A stretch of 8,026 bases of DNA, taken from positions 1-8,026 of the forward strand of contig CAMLHT010000175.1 of NCBI GenBank assembly GCA_946479895.1, read 5' to 3'. Below, in pieces: positions 1 through 6,900 of the stretch. The translations under genes were made by a program, and so were the position numbers. The DNA is from an uncultured Gemmatimonadota bacterium (GTDB taxonomy: Bacteria; Gemmatimonadota; Gemmatimonadetes; Gemmatimonadales; Gemmatimonadaceae). How positions within the stretch are numbered: the stretch's first letter is position 1; each line of letters begins with the position of its first letter. The notes under the pieces are model-generated. The model made no database searches. It had not been told where the DNA came from and was given only the letters and a program-made list of their open reading frames with translations.

Positions 1-620
1 CGCTCGATCTCGGTGCTCTGATCGGCATGCACGTCGTTGGCGAACTTGAACACGATCTCGTCCTGCGCGGCGCCAGGGGTCTTGAACAGCGAATCCACCA
101 TGGCGATCGCGCCCTCGTGGTGCTGGATCATCCACGTGAGGAACAGCCGGTCGAACTCGACGCCGCGGGCCGAGTCGAGCTTTACCATCTGGGCGTCGGT
201 CAGCATGCCGGGCATCGGCATGACGTGCTCCATGCCGCCCATCATCATCTTCATTCCGCGCGGGTCGGGCTCGGGGACCGGCTTGTTCCGCTCGCGCAGC
301 CACTGCTGCATCAGCCCGATCTCGGCCGTCTGGCCCACCGCGATGCGCCGGCAGAAGATCGCCAGCGAGCGATTCGCGTCGTGCGTCGGGCACCACTCCG
401 CCATCTTCACCGCCTGGGCGTGATGGTGGATCATGCCCGACATGAACTCGATGTCGGCGAGGGTGTACGGCCGGCGGATGCTGTCGAGGCGCGCCTGCTC
501 GACGCCGGTCAGCGGGGCCTGGGCAAGGGCGGGGCGGTGCAGGGCAATCGCCGCGACGAGCGGCAGGGCCCGGATCATCGATCGAACGAGTGACATCGCC
601 AATGTTCGTCTGGGAAACAT
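1..620 (-). CDS. Exported DUF305 family protein (putative metal/copper-binding), 3' end cut by window
   Basis: The minus-strand frame is open from 620 to the left edge, giving about 206 codons without a stop, so the C-terminus is missing. Counting from the internal ATG at 596, residues 1-26 look like a signal peptide: basic start, hydrophobic LPLVAAIAL, then ALA before Gln26. The mature part carries the two DUF305 signatures, HHHAQAV at 57-63 and QHHEGAI at 158-164. A Met-rich stretch at 115-131 (MKMMMGGMEHVMPMPGM) and two cysteines (C69, C82) lie between them. DUF305 proteins are ferritin-like helical proteins; Synechocystis CopM is a periplasmic copper-binding member. The His/Met content fits metal binding, but the metal here is inferred. 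Two starts are possible. ATG at 620 has GGAG 11 nt upstream and adds eight residues (MFPRRTLA). ATG at 596 has no clear ribosome site but gives a more typical signal peptide. The gene is divergent from the hydrolase at 748. Confidence 0.9.
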   Translation of the reverse strand, partial: MFPRRTLAMSLVRSMIRALPLVAAIALHRPALAQAPLTGVEQARLDSIRRPYTLADIEFMSGMIHHHAQAVKMAEWCPTHDANRSLAIFCRRIAVGQTAEIGLMQQWLRERNKPVPEPDPRGMKMMMGGMEHVMPMPGMLTDAQMVKLDSARGVEFDRLFLTWMIQHHEGAIAMVDSLFKTPGAAQDEIVFKFANDVHADQSTEIE

Positions 621-747
621 GAAACGTACGGCTCCAACAGGTCCGTCGAAAGCTTCGCCGGCGACGTCGCCCGGACGCTTGACGAGCCACCCAGCCGGTT
701 CGCTGGCCGGGAAGCCGGCTCGGCTTCTCTCTGGTACCTTGAGGCGC
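621..747. promoter_or_regulatory. Divergent intergenic region between DUF305 gene and hydrolase gene
   Basis: These 127 bases separate two genes transcribed away from each other, so both promoters should lie here. On the plus strand, TTGACG at 679-684 resembles a -35 box, but no convincing -10 box follows at normal spacing, so I do not assign a promoter. GGAG, read on the minus strand around 632-635, is a plausible ribosome site for an ATG at 620. GAGG at 741-744 lies 3 nt before the hydrolase ATG and is a close but usable ribosome site. The region also holds AGCCGG/CCGGCT dyads and the hairpin listed separately. Confidence 0.5.
709..729. other. Perfect hairpin in the hydrolase leader
   Basis: GAAGCCG (711-717) and CGGCTTC (721-727) form a perfect 7-bp stem with a 3-nt loop, GCT. 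A G-U pair (710/728) and a G-C pair (709/729) can extend it to 9 bp. It ends 18 nt before the hydrolase start codon. No T-tract follows, so it is a poor terminator. It could be an mRNA leader structure or a dyad bound by a regulator; the sequence does not distinguish these. Confidence 0.45.
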
Positions 748-1641
748 ATGACCAATCTTCGCTGGCTCAGCCGCCTGATTCTTCCGCTCGCGCTCGCGGC
801 GACCGCGCGCGCGCAGGGCACTTCCGGTCCCGATTCGTTCGGCGTGCTCGCGTCGTTGTTCAGCTACGACGTGACTACCCCGCTGAACGCGCGGTCGATC
901 CAGCGTCTCGACTCGGCGGCCTTCGTTCGCGAGAAGATCGTGTTCGACGGCTGGCGCGGATCGCGCGTGCCCGCGCTGGTCGCGACGCCGAAGGACGGGG
1001 CCGCGCGGCATCCGCTCGTCGTACTCGTGGACGGGCTGGGCGGCTGGAAGGAGCGCTGGTGGCAGCCGACGAGCTGGAACCGCGGCCGGATCCTCATCGA
1101 CAGCCTGCTCGCCGCCGGCTTCGCCGTCGCGATGGCCGATGCCCCAGCCTCGGGTGAGCGGACGTTCGAGAACGACTTCGTGACCGCCGAATCGTTCGTG
1201 CGCGACATGCCGCGGTGGCGGGACATGGGGATCCAGACGGCGATCGAGCAGCGCCGGCTCATCGACTACATGGTCGCGAGGCCGGACATCGACTCGACAT
1301 GCATCGGGATGCTCGGGCTGAGCCATGGAGGCATGATGACCTTCGCGCTGGCCGCCGTGGACGGAAGGGTGCGGGCCGCCGTGGCCGGCCTGACTCCCAT
1401 GCAGCGGATTCCCGACGTGCTGATGCCGCAGGGCTATGCGGCGCACGTCCGGATTCCCTTCCTGGTGATGGCCGGGACGAGCGACGCCTGGTACGCGCGG
1501 GGTCAGGTGGAGGACACGTACCGCATGATCGGGGCGGCTGACAAGCGACTCATATGGTATGAGGTCGGCCATCGCGTGCCCGAGGAGTATGCCGGGGAGG
1601 CGACGCGATGGTTCAGGCGGGTCCTGTCGAGGCCGCGATAG
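748..1641 (+). CDS. Exported alpha/beta-hydrolase (dienelactone hydrolase/acyl-peptidase-like)
   Basis: This 297-residue protein begins with a signal peptide: basic MTNLRWLSR, hydrophobic LILPLALAATA, and ARA as cleavage site at 20-22 before Gln23. The alpha/beta-hydrolase fold follows. A beta-strand and oxyanion loop lie around 90-101 (VVLVDGLGGWK), in place of the usual His-Gly-x-Gly. The nucleophile elbow is GLSHG at 190-194, with Ser192 as predicted nucleophile. Asp246 in GTSDAWY and His275 in VGHRVP complete the triad. It probably hydrolyses an ester or amide bond in the periplasm; the substrate is unknown. The frame is open upstream, with an ATG at 619 that would add 43 residues, but only the start at 748 puts the signal peptide at the N-terminus, and GAGG lies just before it. 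The TPR gene follows 64 nt downstream on the same strand and may be co-transcribed. A serine esterase or lipase is an equally fair name. Confidence 0.88.
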   Translation: MTNLRWLSRLILPLALAATARAQGTSGPDSFGVLASLFSYDVTTPLNARSIQRLDSAAFVREKIVFDGWRGSRVPALVATPKDGAARHPLVVLVDGLGGWKERWWQPTSWNRGRILIDSLLAAGFAVAMADAPASGERTFENDFVTAESFVRDMPRWRDMGIQTAIEQRRLIDYMVARPDIDSTCIGMLGLSHGGMMTFALAAVDGRVRAAVAGLTPMQRIPDVLMPQGYAAHVRIPFLVMAGTSDAWYARGQVEDTYRMIGAADKRLIWYEVGHRVPEEYAGEATRWFRRVLSRPR

Positions 1642-1705
1642 AGCCTTTTCGGGCTTTCACCGTACAGTAACCCCTTCCCGGGGGGTACCCGGTGATGTTT
1701 CCGGA
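1642..1705. promoter_or_regulatory. Short leader with weak hairpins before the TPR gene
   Basis: Right after the hydrolase stop, 1640-1657 can fold into a 7-bp stem containing two G-U pairs around the loop TTTC. It is only a weak terminator-like structure, because the trailing T residues belong to the stem. Next comes a C/G-run segment: ACCCC at 1670-1674 can pair with GGGGT at 1682-1686, CCGGG at 1678-1682 can pair with CCCGG at 1688-1692, and GGGTACCC at 1683-1690 is a perfect 8-bp palindrome. These pairings exclude one another. No convincing promoter or Shine-Dalgarno sequence is visible before the ATG at 1706. Confidence 0.3.
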
Positions 1706-2965
1706 ATGCCTGACAAGAAAGTGGCCGCGACGACGCGGCCTCGACCGCGGCCGGCGGATCTCCGGCAATCGGCGCTCGCGACCTACCGCGAGGGCCTCCC
1801 TGGCGGAGCGTGGGAAGCGCCGCCGCCGATTGTCGCCGGCTGCATCTCCGTCGCCACGATCCTCCAGAGTGCGACCCGGGCATCGTCGAAGGCCGCGCGC
1901 ACGAGGATGATCGAGCGCGCGGCGGCCATTGCCGACGAGTTCCTGACGCCGGCCGAACGCGCCGCCGGCGGCCATTTCGACCGGGTGGGATTCGATTCGC
2001 CGGCGCTCAGGATCCGGGCGCTCCTCGAGAAAATGGAGGAGCCGGGAATCAGGCATCGCCGGCTCGAGGATCACGTCCTGCAATCGCTGGGCGACCTGTA
2101 TCCCCCGTCGACGCTGGACGGCGGAATGATCCTCGGCGCGCGGGCGAGTGTAGCGCGATTTCTCAGCGCGCCGGAGCTCACGCTCGAGCGAGCCCTCGCA
2201 CTGTTCCGGTCGGCCCGCCGGCAGAAGGACGACGCGCTGCTGGCCAATGCCTGGAACCAGATCGGGGCGTACTTCGAGATCCGCGGGAACCTGCCGCGGA
2301 CGGAGCGCGCCGTGCGACGCATCGTCAAGTACGCGGAGCGCGCCGGGGATCCCCGCCTGATGACCCAGGGCTTCATTGTCCTCGGAGTCGCCCGCGGGCT
2401 GCGGGGTGACTACGAGGAATCGGTGCGTTGCCTCTGGCGGGCATACCGGACCGCCGAACATCCGCGGCTGCGCTCGAGCGCTCTCCTGAACCTCGCCGAG
2501 ACCCTCTATCGGTCGGGCCACTACCGCGCCGCCCGCGCGGCCCGCGCGGTCATCCTGCAGTCCCGTCCGTCGAACTCCGCCCTCGTCATCTCGCTCGGCG
2601 GCTACGCGGTCTGCTGCTCGGCCCTTGGCGACGTCCACGGCGTCGTCTGGGCCGCGAAGCAGCTCGAGGCGATCGCCGTCCGGTATCCGGAAAGTCGCCC
2701 GCTGGCGCAGGGACTCCTCGGTGGCGCGGACGCATGCGGCGAGGTCGGCCTGAACGAGCAGGCGCGCGCGTTGTACGAGCGCGGGATGGCCATGGCCGAG
2801 GCGCGGGGCTATCACGACCTGCGCTTCCGCCCGGACCCGACGGCTCGCGTCGTGAACCGGATCGAGGTCCAGCAGTTCGAAGGCGAGGCGGGAAGGGCCC
2901 GGGACTCCATCGTGCGGATGGCTCCGCACGGAGTCGCCGTCGACTACACGCCGGTGCCCGCCTGA
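1706..2965 (+). CDS. Cytoplasmic TPR-like helical-repeat protein
   Basis: The product is 419 residues with no signal peptide or membrane segment, so it should be cytoplasmic. A basic N-terminus (about 1-25) leads into an Ala/Arg-rich helical region. From about 175 to 370 there are four to five helix-turn-helix units resembling tetratricopeptide repeats, about 35-40 residues each: 179-213, 216-252, 257-289, 292-327 and 332-368. Recurring features are a small residue in the first helix, Gly-Asp/Gly-His turns such as RGDYEESV and SGHYRAA, and Ala-rich second helices. Such repeats normally bind other proteins, so its partner may be the regulator encoded 2 nt downstream. I see no catalytic motif. 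The start at 1706 was chosen because the only other ATG in frame (1559) would overlap the hydrolase gene by about 80 nt and no initiator lies between. The ribosome site is poor. Repeat boundaries are by eye, so the exact superfamily could be a TPR relative. Confidence 0.75.
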   Translation: MPDKKVAATTRPRPRPADLRQSALATYREGLPGGAWEAPPPIVAGCISVATILQSATRASSKAARTRMIERAAAIADEFLTPAERAAGGHFDRVGFDSPALRIRALLEKMEEPGIRHRRLEDHVLQSLGDLYPPSTLDGGMILGARASVARFLSAPELTLERALALFRSARRQKDDALLANAWNQIGAYFEIRGNLPRTERAVRRIVKYAERAGDPRLMTQGFIVLGVARGLRGDYEESVRCLWRAYRTAEHPRLRSSALLNLAETLYRSGHYRAARAARAVILQSRPSNSALVISLGGYAVCCSALGDVHGVVWAAKQLEAIAVRYPESRPLAQGLLGGADACGEVGLNEQARALYERGMAMAEARGYHDLRFRPDPTARVVNRIEVQQFEGEAGRARDSIVRMAPHGVAVDYTPVPA

Positions 2966-2967
2966 CC

Positions 2968-3813
2968 ATGCCCCAGACGACGAAACCGAGACCGATCCTG
3001 ATCGGATGCCTGGACGAGACGCGCCGCAAGCGCATCGAGTCCGCGCTCTCGGGCGTCGTGCGCATGCACTGGCATGCGTCGTTCGGGGAGCTGAGACAGG
3101 CACTCGCGACCTCGACGTCCGCCGCCGTCGTGATGGTTGGCGCTCGTGATGGGGACGGCGTTGCGGCCGGCCCGGTTGCCACGGACATCGCGCGCGAGGC
3201 GCCGCGCACGGCGATCATCATGTACGCCAGTCACCACGAGGTCGTCGGCGGGGTGATCGACAGCCCGGCCTTCACGGACCTGATCATCGCCGGCGAGACG
3301 GACGGCAAGGTGTTCGTGCTCGACATCGTGCTCAACGCGGTCAAGCGCATGGGTGCCGATCACGTGTCGGCGCACCTGCGCGAAAGACTGTCGCCGGCGC
3401 TCGCCACCTTCGCGGACGCGGCGGTCAGGTATCCCTCGTGCGCCACGGTCGAGGCGCTGGCCGAGCGGATCGGCGTGCACCGCCAGACGGCGGCCTCCTG
3501 GTGCCGGAAGGAGCGGTTCCTCCGCGCCGAGGAGCTTCTCATCTGGTCGCGACTGCTGCTCGTCGCCGTACTCCTCGAGCAGACGGACCTCCCGGCCGGC
3601 ACCATTGCCCAGGATCTCGACTTCCCGTCGGCGGTCTCCCTGCGCAACCAGCTCAAGCGGTACACCGGCCTCACCGCGCTCGAGATTCGCGAGGCGGGGC
3701 TGGACGCGGTGCTTGCCGTGTTCGATCGCGAAGTGGAGCGCGCGCGAAGCGCGGCCCCGGACGTCGTCCCGGCGGGGGACGACCGCGCCCGCAGGGTCGC
3801 CGAGTCTCACTAG
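2968..3813 (+). CDS. AraC-type transcriptional regulator with degenerate receiver-like N-terminus
   Basis: This 281-residue protein has two parts. Residues 1-130 alternate strands and helices like a response-regulator receiver, but the key residues are gone. The position of the acidic pair reads Cys14-Leu15 (only Asp16 follows), the strand that should end in the phosphorylated Asp reads VVMVGA (54-59), and the conserved Lys near strand 5 is missing (LIIAGE, 105-110). It is therefore probably not phosphorylated. Residues 155-241 match the AraC DNA-binding domain: a first helix-turn-helix at 157-182 (LAERIGVHRQTAASWC), a long linker helix, and a second at 208-241 (IAQDLDFPSAVSLRNQLKRYTG). The tail from about 255 is charged and probably disordered. 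The gene starts 2 nt after the TPR stop with no visible ribosome site, which suggests translational coupling. It likely binds DNA in response to a ligand or protein partner, perhaps the TPR protein; that partnership and its targets are inferred. Confidence 0.82.
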   Translation: MPQTTKPRPILIGCLDETRRKRIESALSGVVRMHWHASFGELRQALATSTSAAVVMVGARDGDGVAAGPVATDIAREAPRTAIIMYASHHEVVGGVIDSPAFTDLIIAGETDGKVFVLDIVLNAVKRMGADHVSAHLRERLSPALATFADAAVRYPSCATVEALAERIGVHRQTAASWCRKERFLRAEELLIWSRLLLVAVLLEQTDLPAGTIAQDLDFPSAVSLRNQLKRYTGLTALEIREAGLDAVLAVFDREVERARSAAPDVVPAGDDRARRVAESH

Positions 3814-3917
3814 ATGGAGTGAGCAGGTCCGGATCCCATAGGTGATCTCCGCGCGGCTCTTACGATTTGCCGCGCACGCGCCAGATTGAGGGGACTCACT
3901 CCTTCCCCTGACTGGAC
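3814..3917. promoter_or_regulatory. Leader region of the tricorn-like protease with two inverted repeats
   Basis: This 104-nt gap contains a perfect 7-bp inverted repeat, GCGCGGC (3851-3857) and GCCGCGC (3869-3875), separated by 11 A/T-richer bases. A second, 6-bp repeat is AGGGGA (3889-3894) and TCCCCT (3904-3909), ending 8 nt before the ATG. The first could be an operator for a dimeric regulator, such as the one encoded just upstream, or an imperfect terminator; it lacks a T-tract. The second could fold in the mRNA and hold the G-rich stretch away from the ribosome. No clear -35/-10 pair is visible. Confidence 0.4.
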
Positions 3918-6900
3918 ATGTCGAAACGCATCGCCGTGGCCGCCCTGGTGTTCGTGGGCCTGGCCACCGAGTCCGAGGCGCAGACGCGCCTGCTGCGCAC
4001 CCCCACCGTCAGCGCGAGGCAGATTGCCTTCGCGTACGCCAACAACATCTGGACGGTCGATCGCGCGGGCGGCAGCGCCCGCCGCATCACGAGCTTCCAG
4101 GGCACGACCCAGAACCCGAAGTTCTCGCCCGACGGATCGCTGATCGCCTTCAGCGCCGAATACGGCGGCAACACCGACGTGTACGTCGTGCCGGCCGAAG
4201 GCGGACAGCCGAAGCGCCTCACCTGGCACCCCGGCGGCGACATCGTCCAGGGTTGGACGCCCGACGGCAAGGCCGTGATGTTCTCGTCGACCCGCGCCTC
4301 GTCGGCGCCGACGGGCACGCCGCGGTTCTGGACGGTGCCGGTGACCGGCGGCGTCGAGGAGCCCATGGCCCTCCCGCGCGCGTATCAGGGCAAGATCTCG
4401 CCCGACGGAAAGCGCATCGCCTACCGCATGAACAGCTCGTGGGACGAGGAGCGCCGCAACTACCGCGGCGGGCAGAACAAGCCGATCTGGATCGTCGACC
4501 TCAAGACGTTCGACCTCGAGACGCCGCCGCGTGGCAGCGGTGACCCGGTCGTCATGCAGGCCGGCGGCCCCCGCGGCGAGAAGAGCGTCTCGGCGTTCCC
4601 CCAGGCCGACAGCAAGGACGTGGACCCGGTGTGGGTCGGTGACGCGGTGTACTTCCTCTCCGACCGCGACGGTGTCTCGAACGTCTGGGCCTACGAGAAC
4701 AAGAAGCTTCGGCAGGTGACGAAGTACACGGACTTCGACGTGAAGGCGCTCGACGCGAACGCCGGCGCCGTGGTCTACGAGCAGGCGGGATACGTCCACC
4801 TGCTCGACCCGAAGAGCGGCGCGGACCGGATCGTCAACATCACGGCCGAGGGCGACTTCCCGTGGATGATGCCGCAGTGGAAGGACGTCTCGTCGCGCAT
4901 GACGAACCTCGCGCTGTCGGCGACGGGCAAGCGCGCCGCCGTCGAGGCGCGCGGCGAGATCTTCACGATTCCCGCCGAGAAGGGCGACGTCCGCAACATG
5001 ACGCGGTCGAGCGGCTCGGCCGAGATCGCGCCGGCGTGGTCGCCGGACGGCAAGTCGCTCTCGTATTTCTCCGACAAGTCGGGCGAGTACCGGCTGTACA
5101 TCGCCGCGCAGGACGGCCTCACGCCGCCGCGCGAGATCGTGCTGCCCGAGCCCAGCCGCTACTTCCAGCCGGCCTGGTCGCCGGACGGGAAGCGGATCGC
5201 GTTCCAGGATACGCACTACCGGCTGTGGATGGTGGACGTCGCGACCGGCCAGGCGAAGGTGGCCGACGGCGACCAGTACTACGAGCCCGACCGCTCGATC
5301 GCCCCGGCGTGGAGCCCGGACTCGAAGTGGATGGCGTACTCGAAGCAGCTGCCGTCTCACTACCGCGCGATCCACGTCTACAACGTGGAGACGGGCGAGA
5401 AGAAGCAGGTGACCGACGGAATGGCCGACGCGACGTCCCCGACCTGGGACGCGAGCGGCCGCTACCTGTGGTTCTTCGCATCGACGAACTACGGCCTCAA
5501 CTCGTCGCTGCTCGACATGTCGGCGTACGACAAGCCGCAGACGAAGGCGCTGTATCTGACCATCCTGTCGAAGGCCGACTCGTCCCCGGTTCTTCCCGAG
5601 AGCGATGAAGAGACAGGGCGGAGGGCGGAGGCCGGAGGCGGGAGGGGCAGGGGCGGAAACGCTCAGCCGGACAGCGCGGCTGGTGAATCACCTGCGCTCC
5701 GTCCTCAGCCCGCGCTCCGCCCCGTCACCATCGATTTCGACGGCATCCAGCAGCGCATCATCGCCATCCCGAACGTTCCCGAGCGCGACTACTCGGCGCT
5801 GCGGGCGGGTGTCGCGGGCAGCGTGTTCTTCCTCGAGCCCTCGGCGGCCGGTGCCGGTGGCGGCGGGCGTGGCGGCGCCGGTGGCGGCAGCACGATCGTC
5901 CGCTACCAGCTCTCGACTCGCCGGGCGGCACCGTTCGTCCAGGGCGCCGCGCAGTACGTGATCAGCGCCGACGGCCGCAAGCTGCTCTACCGCACGGGCG
6001 GCCAGAACGCCTCGCTGTTCCTGGTGGACGCCGATCGTCCGGCGGTGCCGCAGGCGGGCGCCGGCCGCATGACGGCCGAGCTGCGCGCGTACATCGATCC
6101 GCGGGAGGAGTTCCGGCAGATCTTCAACGAGGGCTGGCGCAACCAGCGCAACAACCTCTACGTGCCGAACCTGCACGGGTCGGACTGGCCGAAGATGAAG
6201 GAGATGTACGGCCAGCTCCTGCCGTACGTGAACCATCGCGCCGATCTCAACTACCTGATCGACAACATGGGCGCCGAGATCGCGATCGGGCACTCGTACG
6301 TCCGTGGCGGCGACATGCCGGAGGTTCCGAACGCCAACGGCGGCCTGCTCGGCGCCGACTTCGCGATCGACCAGGGGCGTTACCGCATCACGAAGATCTA
6401 TGAGTCGGAAACGTGGAATCCGGAGCTCCGCGCGCCGCTGGCGGAGCCCGGCCTGAACGTGAAGGCGGGCGACTACGTCGTCGCCATCAACGGCGAGGAG
6501 CTGAAGGCGCCGGACAACATCTACCGCCTCCTCGACGGCACGGCGAACCGCCAGACGGTGATCGCGATCAACAGCCGCCCGGTCATGGACGGGGCGCGGA
6601 ACGTCACGGTGATCCCGGTCGCGAACGAGCAGGGGCTGCGCACGCGCGCGTGGGTCGAGCGCAACCGCCGGCTCGTCGACTCGCTTTCGAACGGCCAGCT
6701 GGCCTACGTCTACATCCCGAACACCGGCCAGCCGGGCTACACGAGCTTCAACCGGTACTACTTCGCCCAGCAGGACCGGAAGGGCGCCGTCATCGACGAG
6801 CGCTACAACGGCGGCGGCTCGGCGGCCGACTACATCGTCGACCTCCTCGGCCGGGACTTCGACGGCTACTTCAACAACCCCGCCGGCAACCGCGTGCCCT

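Noticed and set aside
27..593. 188-codon plus-strand frame opposite the DUF305 gene
   Set aside because: The minus strand encodes clear DUF305 motifs and a signal peptide here; the plus-strand translation is His/Arg-rich with no domain.
679..707. TTGACG as a sigma-70-type -35 box for the hydrolase
   Set aside because: No -10-like hexamer occurs 16-18 nt downstream; the area is GC-rich.
433..747. Upstream extension of the hydrolase reading frame
   Set aside because: It would overlap the divergent DUF305 gene and bury the signal peptide inside the protein; ATG 748 fits better.
1663..1668. TACAGT as a -10 box for the TPR gene
   Set aside because: The sequence 17 nt upstream (AGAGCC) does not resemble a -35 box, and a four-of-six match alone is weak.
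1613..3103. 496-codon open frame on the minus strand opposite the TPR and regulator genes
   Set aside because: It is antisense to two genes with recognisable domains, and its translation is Arg/Ala/Gly/Pro-rich with no domain. Long antisense frames are common in DNA this GC-rich.
3810..5375. 521-codon minus-strand open frame opposite the protease start
   Set aside because: It is the mirror of strongly biased protease codons, has an Arg/Val/Asp-rich low-information translation, and lies over a clear signal peptide and propeller on the other strand.
5616..5723. CRISPR-like or mobile insertion element
   Set aside because: The units are short and irregular, with no spacers, no terminal repeats of an insertion sequence and no transposase; it stays in frame as a linker.
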